In this document: one piece after another, positions 1 through 5,019 of the stretch | Position numbering within the stretch: position 1 is the first letter of the stretch | How the letters are laid out: every line of letters starts with the position of its first letter | From: an uncultured Senegalimassilia sp. | GTDB lineage: Bacteria; Actinomycetota; Coriobacteriia; Coriobacteriales; Eggerthellaceae | Assembly (NCBI RefSeq): GCF_934632265.1 | Contig: NZ_CAKTYH010000128.1 | Coordinates: 1-5,476 of the forward strand | Direction: 5' to 3' | DNA: 5,476 bases | Notes under the pieces: generated by a model | Seen by the model: only the letters and a program-made list of their open reading frames with translations | What the model was told of the DNA's origin: nothing | The model's database searches: none | Program-made: the position numbers and the translations under genes

Positions 1-46
1 GCCTCCCCGTATCCGACGCCCTCCGCGCCGGGAAGCCTGGCGGTGC

Positions 47-84
47 AAAACCGCCGACGCGCCGGCTTCGAAGCGCGTCGGCGG
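47..84 (-). terminator. Intrinsic terminator of the leftward operon
   Basis: Read on the minus strand, ten bases after the stop codon of the TorD-like gene there is a perfect 12-bp stem (CCGCCGACGCGC, positions 84-73, pairing with 62-51). It has a 10-nt loop, and TTTT (50-47) follows directly. A GC-rich stem followed by a U-run is the classic rho-independent signal. The plus strand has no U-run after the stem, so it should act mainly leftward. Confidence 0.85.
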
Positions 85-94
85 GCGATGCCCG

Positions 95-796
95 TTACTC
101 GTCTTCGGTCAAAACGTCGTCCAAGAACGCCTTATCGGTGTTCAGGAACCCATCGGTGAGGTAGGCCAAGCCCTGATACAGGTCGGTTTTCGCGAAACGC
201 TTCATGTCGGCCGTCATCATGGGAACCCACGACAGCAGATGGTCTTCCAGGAAGTTCTTCTGCGTGGTCAGCAGCGCGGCGGCCTCCTCCTCGTCGCCCT
301 TGCGCAGCGCCTCGGCGGCGCGGTTGGCCAGCACCTGCTCGAATTCCAGCTCCAGGGCCACGTGGTCCTCGCCTTCCTTCCAGCTGTTCTTCTTGTCAAG
401 GCCGGCGGAACGGTAGATGGCGAGCACCTCGTCGCGGGCGTCCTGCATGAGCAGGCGCTTCTCGGAGGTGTACACGCTTTCGAACGGGTAGGCGGCGCTG
501 TAGGCGTCCACGCCGTGGCCGATGAACACGCGGGTGTAGTCCACGGCCAGGTCGGTCAGGCTGTTCTCCCAGGTGTTGGACAGGTACTTCGCAAGGCGCA
601 GGTAGCCCTCGTCCACGTCGGCGTTGCCTGTGGAGGCGGGGAAGCGCATGCCGTGCAGCTCGTCAAGCAGTTCCTGGTCGATTTCCACGCGGAACAGGCG
701 GCTGAGCAGGCCGTACGTTGCGGCGCGCTGCTCGATGAGCTTGATCAGCTCGTCTGTGGAAGCCTGCTCTGCGGCGGTGTTGGCGTTCTCGGTCAT
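95..796 (-). CDS. TorD/DmsD-family molybdoenzyme maturation chaperone
   Basis: A 233-aa protein of the all-helical TorD/DmsD/NarJ type, the usual length for that family. Members are cytoplasmic chaperones that bind a molybdopterin oxidoreductase (often its Tat signal peptide) and hold it until cofactor is inserted. Visible family marks are DYTRVFIGHG (86-95), PFESVYTSEKRLLMQ (104-118, the P-x-E-S-x-Y core), EGEDHVALELEFEQVL (141-156, the E-x-D-H and E-x-x-F signature), and FLEDHLLSWVP (182-192). There is no signal peptide or membrane segment. The start at 796 is set by a perfect AAGGAGG (810-804) seven bases upstream. That site lies within the last codons of the preceding gene, whose stop is only two bases before this ATG, so translational coupling is likely. 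The client enzyme is not in the window, so TorD, DmsD or another subgroup cannot be chosen. The family call is firm; the substrate is unknown. Confidence 0.92.
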   Translation of the reverse strand: MTENANTAAEQASTDELIKLIEQRAATYGLLSRLFRVEIDQELLDELHGMRFPASTGNADVDEGYLRLAKYLSNTWENSLTDLAVDYTRVFIGHGVDAYSAAYPFESVYTSEKRLLMQDARDEVLAIYRSAGLDKKNSWKEGEDHVALELEFEQVLANRAAEALRKGDEEEAAALLTTQKNFLEDHLLSWVPMMTADMKRFAKTDLYQGLAYLTDGFLNTDKAFLDDVLTEDE

Positions 797-798
797 GG

Positions 799-1623
799 TT
801 AGTCCTCCTTAGAATCGGCCGCGGACCCGTCCACGACATCTGCCAGCATTTCCAGGCCCTGCTTTCCCGTTTCGGTGGTGAACCAGGCCTTGCGCCACTC
901 CAACGCGTCGCATTGCTCCAGCTTGTCCACGAAATGCGGGGCGTACAAGCGGGGCTTTTGCACGAGCGGGTCGTTGTCGACCTTGCCGTTGATAGCGGGC
1001 GTGGCGGCGCCGTTCTCGGCTGCGCACAGCGTGAGGATGCGCTTGTAGATGACCGCGTACGCCGCGTCCTCCTCAAGCAGGGCGCGCAGGCGCTCGATCG
1101 GTTTGTCGGAATCAAGTTTTGCCTGGCCAGGCTCGGTGATGAGCCAGAACACCTCGACGGGTTCGGCGGCTTCCAGGTACTCCACGCCGTCCACGACCAC
1201 GGTCTTGGGCTCGTTTTCCGTGTCATCGGCGGGCTGGCCGTTGGCGGTGATGCGCTCGATGGCGCCGGCGCGCTCGAGCAGGTTGCACAGGTTGGCGGCG
1301 GTATAAACGCTGAAGTTGTCCTGCTGCAGCTCGTCGACGTGGGTGTTCACGGCCTCGGCGGTTTGCGGCTCTTGCACGAAGGACAGGATGCCCAGCAGCA
1401 CCTTGCGGCGCGGGGCCATGGATTTGAACAGGTCGTCGATGCGCTCGGCCGGCGTGCGGTTATCGCTTTCGGCCTCGATTTGCTGTGCGGGCGCATCGGT
1501 TGCCGAGCTGATGGCGGTGTAATCGCCGCCCTCGTTCTCGTCGTCGTCCGCGCTGGCGTCCTCCAGCGGGTCGAACTCGTCAAGCTCGGAATCAAAGGAT
1601 AGATCGAAAGTGGAATCAGACAT
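799..1623 (-). CDS. Uncharacterised acidic protein with two winged-helix-like segments
   Basis: A 274-aa cytoplasmic protein that I cannot assign to a named family. Residues 1-60 are strongly acidic, low in complexity and probably disordered. Two later segments follow the same pattern. The first (about 60-170) has helices RRKVLLGILSFV and YTAANLCNLLERAGAIERI, then a strand with EVFWLITEPGQAKL. The second (about 176-260) has AVIYKRILTLC and YAPHFVDKLEQCDALEW, then KAWFTTETGKQGLEML. The helix-helix-wing order and the x-L/F-T-x-x-G-x-x-x-L endings resemble tandem winged-helix domains. A DNA-binding or protein-docking role is inferred, not shown. ATG 1623 is chosen because GGAGGGG (1636-1630) lies just upstream; the frame stays open to 2034, but that stretch crosses the promoter and structured leader. 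It is the first gene of the operon with the chaperone, 2 nt apart, so it may act with the chaperone or regulate the operon. Confidence 0.8.
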   Translation of the reverse strand: MSDSTFDLSFDSELDEFDPLEDASADDDENEGGDYTAISSATDAPAQQIEAESDNRTPAERIDDLFKSMAPRRKVLLGILSFVQEPQTAEAVNTHVDELQQDNFSVYTAANLCNLLERAGAIERITANGQPADDTENEPKTVVVDGVEYLEAAEPVEVFWLITEPGQAKLDSDKPIERLRALLEEDAAYAVIYKRILTLCAAENGAATPAINGKVDNDPLVQKPRLYAPHFVDKLEQCDALEWRKAWFTTETGKQGLEMLADVVDGSAADSKED

Positions 1624-1788
1624 GCTCCGCCCCTCCCAGACATTGCTAACAACAAAACTAGCGCCTGCCTTCTGGCACGACGCTACAGTGCCGGCCCGTA
1701 AGACCGACTCCGGGAACTTCACCCCTGAAGCTCCGACTTTTGCAAACAATGTCTGCCGCGCGCATTCGGCGCGCCGGCGGACTCCCCG
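1624..1788 (-). ncRNA. Structured leader RNA (riboswitch-like) of the wHTH-torD operon
   Basis: From the predicted start near 1786-1788 to the ATG at 1623 the leftward transcript has about 165 nt of leader with unusually good base pairing. A closing helix pairs CAGACAUUGUU (1755-1745) with AGCAAUGUCUG (1647-1637): 11 bp, one G-U. Inside it, in 5' to 3' order, are three hairpins. H1 is GGAGCUUCA/UGAAGUUCC (9 bp, GGGG loop, 1734-1713). H2 is GUCGGUC/GGCCGGC (7 bp with two G-U, 1708-1690). H3 is 11 bp with one bulged G and an AGAA loop (1685-1659). The 3' arm of the closing helix abuts GGAGGGG at 1636-1630. A further hairpin (1778-1755) precedes it. The layout resembles a multi-branched riboswitch, but I do not recognise the class. 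No ligand can be named; molybdenum/tungsten cofactor is a guess from the downstream chaperone. Confidence 0.5.
1648..1685 (-). terminator. Possible leader attenuator (hairpin H3 plus U-rich run)
   Basis: On the leftward transcript, H3 pairs UAGCGUC-(G bulge)-UGCC (1685-1674) with GGCAGGCGCUA (1669-1659) around an AGAA loop. It is followed by GUUUUGUUGUU (1658-1648). A GC-rich hairpin and U-rich tail ahead of the start codon look like a conditional intrinsic terminator. A competing pairing, GGCAC (1692-1688) with GUGCC (1678-1674), would break both H2 and the inner part of H3 and could serve as antiterminator. The U-run is interrupted by G, so efficiency is uncertain. Confidence 0.45.
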
Positions 1789-1793
1789 CGTTG

Positions 1794-1823
1794 ATGATAG
1801 GCGCGTCGCGCCGATGATGTCAA
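1794..1823 (-). promoter_or_regulatory. Leftward sigma-70-type promoter
   Basis: Read leftward: a consensus -35 TTGACA (1823-1818), an 18-bp spacer, and -10 TATCAT (1799-1794, five of six consensus bases). The start would fall near 1786-1788, about 165 nt before the ATG at 1623. It is the best promoter match on this strand of the divergent region and fits the leftward operon. Confidence 0.75.
1800..1812. promoter_or_regulatory. Palindrome in the promoter spacer, candidate operator
   Basis: GGCGCG-T-CGCGCC is a perfect inverted repeat centred on 1806, filling most of the spacer between the -35 and -10 of the leftward promoter. The direct repeat GATGAT flanks it (1793-1798 and 1813-1818). A dyad in this position is typical of a repressor or of a regulator that alters spacer geometry. 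GC-rich palindromes also occur by chance here, so binding is inferred only. Confidence 0.4.
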
Positions 1824-1881
1824 GGTTCGATTTCCCGTGTCGCATTATTCGACTTTGGGGATAATCGTGTCTTTGCGCGGT

Positions 1882-1972
1882 GGGTTTGCAGCGATTTGCC
1901 GCGACCCCGAACGGGCGCTCATCGCGCGCAGTCGCCTTGCCGCGCATTGCGGCGGGATGCGTTCGCAAACCC
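1882..1972. repeat. Inverted repeat GGGTTTGC / GCAAACCC between the divergent promoters
   Basis: GGGTTTGC (1882-1889) and its perfect reverse complement GCAAACCC (1965-1972) lie in the stretch between the two divergent promoters, the right copy ending five bases before the rightward -35. A shorter GCAAAC also occurs at 1742-1747. This could be a pair of regulator half-sites. The rest of 1824-1976 has no convincing gene, and I see no other clear signal there. Confidence 0.3.
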
Positions 1973-1976
1973 GCGT

Positions 1977-2006
1977 TTGACAATGCGCGGAGGGTTGCGC
2001 CATACT
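1977..2006 (+). promoter_or_regulatory. Rightward sigma-70-type promoter
   Basis: TTGACA (1977-1982), an 18-bp spacer and CATACT (2001-2006). The -35 is perfect and the -10 matches four of six consensus bases, including the key A at position 2 and final T. The start should fall near 2013, giving a leader of about 93 nt before the ATG at 2106. Confidence 0.75.
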
Positions 2007-2047
2007 GCGCGGCGGGGTTTGGGGAAGAATGCAAGTGGACGACGGAC

Positions 2048-2072
2048 CCGGCAGCGTGGGGACGTGCGCCGG
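2048..2072 (+). ncRNA. Leader hairpin upstream of the rightward operon
   Basis: In the rightward leader, CCGGC (2048-2052) pairs with GCCGG (2068-2072), and within it GCGT (2054-2057) pairs with ACGT (2062-2065, one G-U) around a GGGG loop. A small internal loop separates the two stems. No U-run follows, so it is not a terminator. The ribosome-binding site (AAGGAAG, 2091-2097) lies outside it. A function is not evident. Confidence 0.3.
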
Positions 2073-2105
2073 CCCGCTTTGGTTTGGAGAAAGGAAGCTG
2101 AAGCC

Positions 2106-2936
2106 ATGACCGCTTTTATTCGACCCTCTTTGATTCTTCGCATGGACCTGGACGAACGTTTATTCAACGACGAGTGCGTCTCCGACATCAAACGCTCGTA
2201 CTCCTATGTGGCGCCGTCGCTTGTGCAGGCGCACAAGCCGGTAGACGGGCAGCGCCCGGAGAACGTGATGCGCTTCATGATCAAGCTGCATCGCGCGTAC
2301 TGGGACAGCTCTGATGAGGCGGCGCAGCAGCTGTGGGAGGGCGTCATGCCCAAGTGGCTGCACAACATGTTCTCGAAGGTGTCCAACACCATCACGGCTG
2401 CCAACAACGTCCGTGCCGAAAACGGCCAGCCGGCGTTTTCGTATCACTGGCTTGAGCTGGAGTTCGGCGACGACGCGCTCGTTGCGGTGAAGACGGGCTC
2501 CGATTCGTCGTTTCCTGCCGATGCGGTGGACATGGTCGAGCGCGTGCGCGACCTCATGAACGCCGGTGCGCTGGGGCAGGATATCGCCTGCGTGCGCATT
2601 CCGTCGCGCGCCAGCTACGAGGCGCAGCTCGCAGCCGCCGAGCAGGCGCAAGCCGAGGCCGCCGCTACCGCCGAGCAAGACGAAACCGCAGGTCAAACGG
2701 CTGAGCAGCCGCAGGTAGCCGCGCCTGCCGACACCGCCGAGCTTGATGTCGCCGAGCCTGCCGACGCCGCCGAGCCCGCTGCCGCGCCTGCCGACGCCGT
2801 TGCCGACCAGCCCGCCGAGCCCGCCTTCGCCATGCCCGAGCTGCCCGCGTTCGACGTGGACTACGGCACCTGGGGCATCGAGTACGCCGACGGCTCCGTG
2901 CGCGAGTTCGACGCAGCTGCCGGTGCGTTTTCGTAG
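2106..2936 (+). CDS. Conserved-looking protein of unknown function with Ala/Pro/Glu linker
   Basis: A 276-aa soluble protein that I do not recognise. Residues 1-172 look like one folded mixed alpha/beta domain, with aromatic-rich segments RAYWDSSDEAAQQLWEGVMP and FSYHWLELEF. Residues about 173-248 are a low-complexity Ala/Glu/Pro/Gln linker with PADTAE, PADAAE and PADAVA units. A short tail, FDVDYGTWGIEYADGSVREF (249-268), looks non-random and may be a docking peptide. There is no signal peptide, membrane helix or cysteine motif. ATG 2106 is chosen because AAGGAAG (2091-2097) sits eight bases upstream and the promoter is about 100 bp before; the frame is open to 1896, but that would cross the promoter. 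It lies 52 nt before the iron-sulfur protein, probably co-transcribed, so a role in assembling or partnering it is plausible but unproven. Confidence 0.82.
   Translation: MTAFIRPSLILRMDLDERLFNDECVSDIKRSYSYVAPSLVQAHKPVDGQRPENVMRFMIKLHRAYWDSSDEAAQQLWEGVMPKWLHNMFSKVSNTITAANNVRAENGQPAFSYHWLELEFGDDALVAVKTGSDSSFPADAVDMVERVRDLMNAGALGQDIACVRIPSRASYEAQLAAAEQAQAEAAATAEQDETAGQTAEQPQVAAPADTAELDVAEPADAAEPAAAPADAVADQPAEPAFAMPELPAFDVDYGTWGIEYADGSVREFDAAAGAFS
2724..2804 (+). repeat. Degenerate 18-nt repeats within the linker
   Basis: Three copies of a unit of the type CCTGCCGACGCCGCCGAG begin at 2724, 2757 and 2787. They encode PADTAE, PADAAE and PADAVA in the linker of the 276-aa protein. In-frame imperfect repeats of this kind usually reflect linker-length variation by slippage. 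Confidence 0.55.
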
Positions 2937-2945
2937 GCGAACGGC

Positions 2946-2951
2946 TATACT
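2946..2951 (+). promoter_or_regulatory. Isolated -10-like TATACT before the iron-sulfur gene
   Basis: TATACT lies in the 52-nt gap just after the upstream stop codon. I find no acceptable -35 at 15-18 bp spacing, so it may be a weak internal promoter or chance. The gene can be read from the promoter at 1977. Confidence 0.25.
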
Positions 2952-2988
2952 AACCAGTTGCAAGGGGGTAGACGAGAAAGGGGCAGCA

Positions 2989-4173
2989 ATGCCAAGTGCC
3001 AAGAATTTCCTCGGTCTGCTCGAAAAACTTCAGAGCGCCGATATCACGGTTCATCAGAACCGTTGCGCCGTCGTGCGCAATCGCAACGCCACGTGCATGA
3101 AATGCGCGGAGGTGTGCACGTCGGGCTGCATCTCCTACAACGACAACGAGCTGATCATCTCGCCGGAGAAGTGCATCGGCTGCGGCACGTGCGCTACCGT
3201 GTGCCCCACGTGCGCGCTTGAGGCCCATCGCCCCAACGACGCCGAGCTGCTGCATCGCTGCATCCAGGCCATGCGCGCCGCCGACGACGAGGTCGTCATC
3301 GCGTGCGAGCAGATCGTGAACGCAGCTGAGGGGCTGCTTGACCTGGAGAAAGTCGTGTCCGTCACGTGCCTTGGGCGCGTGGAGGAAAGCCTGCTGGTCA
3401 CGTTGGCCGTGGCCGGCGCCAAGCACGTCAGCCTGGTCGAGGGCAAGTGCGCCTCCTGCGAGCACGCCACCGGGTTCCATATGGCCGAGCAGGTGCGCGA
3501 CACCGCCAACACGCTGCTGGAAACGTGGAACAGCGACATGCGCGTCGACCTGGTGAAGAAGTTCCCGCACCAGGTGCGCCTGGAGGGCAAGTCCAGCTTC
3601 GACGCCGGCAAGCGCAGGTTCTTCGCAGAAATGGGCTCCGAGGCGAAAGCCGCCGCCGGCACCACCGCCGACTACGCCGTGAAGGAAACGCTCGGCATCG
3701 AGGAGAAGTCCGAATCGCGCTTCCAGAAGGTGATGGACGACGGCACGTTGCCGCACTTCATTCCCGATCGTCGCGAGCTTCTGCTGAACGGCCTGTCCAG
3801 CCTGGGCGAGCCGCAGGACGTCATGATCGACACGCGTCTGTGGGGCCACGTCATCATCGACCCGGACAAATGCAGCAGCTGCCAGATGTGCGCGACGTTC
3901 TGCCCGACCGGCGCCATCAGCAAGTTCACCGACGAGGACGGCACGTTCGGCGTGGAGCATTTCCCCGGCGATTGCGTGAAATGCCGTTGCTGCACGGACA
4001 TTTGCCCGCAGCAGGCGCTCACGCTTTCCGACGAGGTATTCGCCGTCGACCTGCTCTCGGGCGCGGTGGAGCGCTATGAGATGAAGCCGCCCGCGCATCC
4101 CGTGGGCGACCCGCACCAGATCTGGCACACCATGAAGGACCTGCTCGGATGCGATCAGGTCTACGAGCGCTAA
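2989..4173 (+). CDS. Multi-cluster 4Fe-4S protein with MvhD/FlpD-like central segment
   Basis: A 394-aa cytoplasmic electron-transfer protein with no signal peptide or membrane helix. N-terminal cluster motifs are C36-x2-C39-x3-C43-x3-C47 (atypical spacing) and the classical C62-x2-C65-x2-C68-x3-C72-P. A central segment (about 100-185) carries C106, TCLGRV (C127) and GKCASCEH (C154, C157). It resembles the MvhD/FlpD family (cysteine, C-x-GRV, then a paired-cysteine motif), which in methanogens links hydrogenase to heterodisulfide reductase. The C-terminus has two more motifs, C295-x2-C298-x2-C301-x3-C305-P and C329-x2-C332-x2-C335-x3-C339-P, with an extra C334. Up to four 4Fe-4S clusters and one further cluster are thus possible. 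ATG 2989 is favoured by AAAGGGG (2977-2983) five bases upstream; an upstream extension would overlap the previous gene. A role as electron carrier for a TorD-dependent reductase is inferred from context. The iron-sulfur call is firm, the partner is unknown. Confidence 0.9.
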   Translation: MPSAKNFLGLLEKLQSADITVHQNRCAVVRNRNATCMKCAEVCTSGCISYNDNELIISPEKCIGCGTCATVCPTCALEAHRPNDAELLHRCIQAMRAADDEVVIACEQIVNAAEGLLDLEKVVSVTCLGRVEESLLVTLAVAGAKHVSLVEGKCASCEHATGFHMAEQVRDTANTLLETWNSDMRVDLVKKFPHQVRLEGKSSFDAGKRRFFAEMGSEAKAAAGTTADYAVKETLGIEEKSESRFQKVMDDGTLPHFIPDRRELLLNGLSSLGEPQDVMIDTRLWGHVIIDPDKCSSCQMCATFCPTGAISKFTDEDGTFGVEHFPGDCVKCRCCTDICPQQALTLSDEVFAVDLLSGAVERYEMKPPAHPVGDPHQIWHTMKDLLGCDQVYER

Positions 4174-4197
4174 ATCTTATCCCATAGCTTCCGCACG

Positions 4198-4229
4198 CGG
4201 GGCCGTCCTACGGGGCGGCCCCGTTCTTT
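4198..4229 (+). terminator. Intrinsic terminator after the iron-sulfur gene
   Basis: An 11-bp stem pairs CGGGGCCGTCC (4198-4208) with GGGCGGCCCCG (4213-4223) with one G-T wobble. It is capped by TACG closed by C-G, a stable UNCG-type tetraloop in RNA, and followed by TTCTTT (4224-4229). It separates the iron-sulfur operon from the two-component system. Confidence 0.88.
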
Positions 4230-4252
4230 AAGCCCGTTTTCAGGCTGGGCCG

Positions 4253-4258
4253 TATACT
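4253..4258 (+). promoter_or_regulatory. -10-like TATACT upstream of the response regulator
   Basis: TATACT sits 65 bp before the response regulator start and just after the preceding terminator, where a promoter is expected. No good -35 is visible (best is TTAAGC at 4228-4233, 19-bp spacing), so it may depend on an activator, possibly the regulator itself. Confidence 0.45.
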
Positions 4259-4278
4259 GGTTACCGAAAGAATGCACG

Positions 4279-4308
4279 CCTGCGCCCTGCGGCGCAGGTT
4301 CGAGAACC
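4279..4308 (+). promoter_or_regulatory. Leader hairpin and overlapping dyad before the response regulator
   Basis: CCTGCGCC (4279-4286) pairs perfectly with GGCGCAGG (4291-4298) around a CTGC loop. An overlapping dyad, GGTTC-GA-GAACC (4297-4308), shares two bases with it. No U-run follows, so it is not a terminator. It could be an RNA hairpin affecting translation or stability, or the dyad could be an operator. Confidence 0.35.
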
Positions 4309-4323
4309 GACGGAAGGCACACC

Positions 4324-5007
4324 ATGCAGATCCTCATCGTGGAAGACGACGTGCGGCTGGCCCGCGCGCTGGCGCACATCCTGGAGGAGAACGGCTACGG
4401 CACCGACGTGGTGCACAACGGCGCCGACGGCCTGGCCTATGCTGAAAGCGGCATCTACGACGTGGTCATCTTGGACGTCATGCTTCCCAAAATGGACGGT
4501 TTCACGGTAGTGGCCGAATTGCGCCGCAAGAACGTGAGCACGCCGGTGCTGCTGCTCACTGCGCGCGACGCCGTGCCCGACAAAATCACCGGCTTGGACA
4601 GCGGCGCCGACGATTACATGACCAAGCCGTTCAGCCCCGCCGAGCTGCTTGCCCACCTTCGCGCCCTCACGCGCCGCCAAGGCGAGGTGATCTTCGAGAA
4701 GCTCGACGCGGGCGACCTTTCGCTGAACCTGGAAAGCTACGACCTGACGTGCGGGCAGAAGACCATCCACCTGTCGTTCAAGGAGTTTTCCCTGGCGAAG
4801 GTGCTCATGAGCAACGCGGGCCAGGTGGTGTCGAAGGAGCTGCTCATCGAGCGCGTGTGGGGCGTGGAATCAAGCGCCGAGGACAACAACGTCGAGGCCT
4901 ATGTCAGCTTCCTGCGCAAGAAGATGCGCTTCTTGGGGTCGCAGGCCTGCATCGAGACCATCCGCAAGGCGGGCTACCGTTTCGCCGCCGACGGCGCCGC
5001 GGCCTAA
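4324..5007 (+). CDS. OmpR/PhoB-family response regulator
   Basis: A 227-aa two-domain transcription regulator of standard family length. The receiver domain (1 to about 115) has the acidic pair E7/D8-D9, phospho-acceptor D51 in VVILDVMLPKMDG, T79 in LLLTARD, and K101 in YMTKPFSPAELLAHLRA, so all residues needed for phosphorylation are present. The C-terminal part (about 128-222) is an OmpR-type winged helix, with LSFKEFSLAKVLMSNAGQVV, SKELLIERVWG, NNVEAYVSFLRKKM and the terminal ETIRKAGYRF wing signature. GGAAGG (4312-4317) lies six bases before the ATG. The kinase gene begins 12 nt after its stop, so the two form an operon and presumably a cognate pair. The target genes and stimulus cannot be read from the sequence. 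Confidence 0.95.
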   Translation: MQILIVEDDVRLARALAHILEENGYGTDVVHNGADGLAYAESGIYDVVILDVMLPKMDGFTVVAELRRKNVSTPVLLLTARDAVPDKITGLDSGADDYMTKPFSPAELLAHLRALTRRQGEVIFEKLDAGDLSLNLESYDLTCGQKTIHLSFKEFSLAKVLMSNAGQVVSKELLIERVWGVESSAEDNNVEAYVSFLRKKMRFLGSQACIETIRKAGYRFAADGAAA

Positions 5008-5019
5008 GGCGGCCGCCCT

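Noticed and set aside
1..46. Possible gene end or regulatory element at the left edge
   Set aside because: Too short to judge; I see no coding or site signal there. No tRNA, rRNA, CRISPR array or insertion sequence was seen anywhere in the window.
39..55. Alternative hairpin GGCGG/CCGCC at the left terminator
   Set aside because: Only 5 bp, and it would form only beyond the release point of the stronger 12-bp terminator.
239..802. 187-aa open frame antisense to the TorD-like gene
   Set aside because: It lies wholly over a recognised chaperone gene and has repetitive Gly/Val/Leu shadow composition.
1673..1687. TGGCACG as a possible sigma-54 -24 element (plus strand)
   Set aside because: No GC/TTGC -12 element at the required spacing, and the bases are explained by leader hairpin H3.
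1659..1698. Resemblance of the leftward leader (CACUGUAGCG, then GUGCCAGAAGGCAGGC) to the cobalamin riboswitch core and B12 box
   Set aside because: The B12-box match is only partial, and the expected upstream hairpin and spacing do not fit: the bases fold better into H1 and H3. A covariance-model search would settle it; a significant RF00174 hit would reverse this rejection.
1624..2034. Upstream extension of the 274-aa protein to 411 aa
   Set aside because: It would translate through the promoter and structured leader, has no good ribosome-binding site at its start, and its composition does not look like protein. The ATG at 1623 has a strong Shine-Dalgarno sequence.
1896..2105. N-terminal extension of the 276-aa protein
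   Set aside because: The Arg-rich added sequence spans the rightward promoter at 1977-2006, and ATG 2106 has its own ribosome-binding site.
2950..4128. Long open frame antisense to the iron-sulfur gene (392 aa)
   Set aside because: Composition is typical of a GC-rich shadow (His/Ala/Gly/Arg rich, no motifs), while the plus strand encodes clear cysteine motifs.
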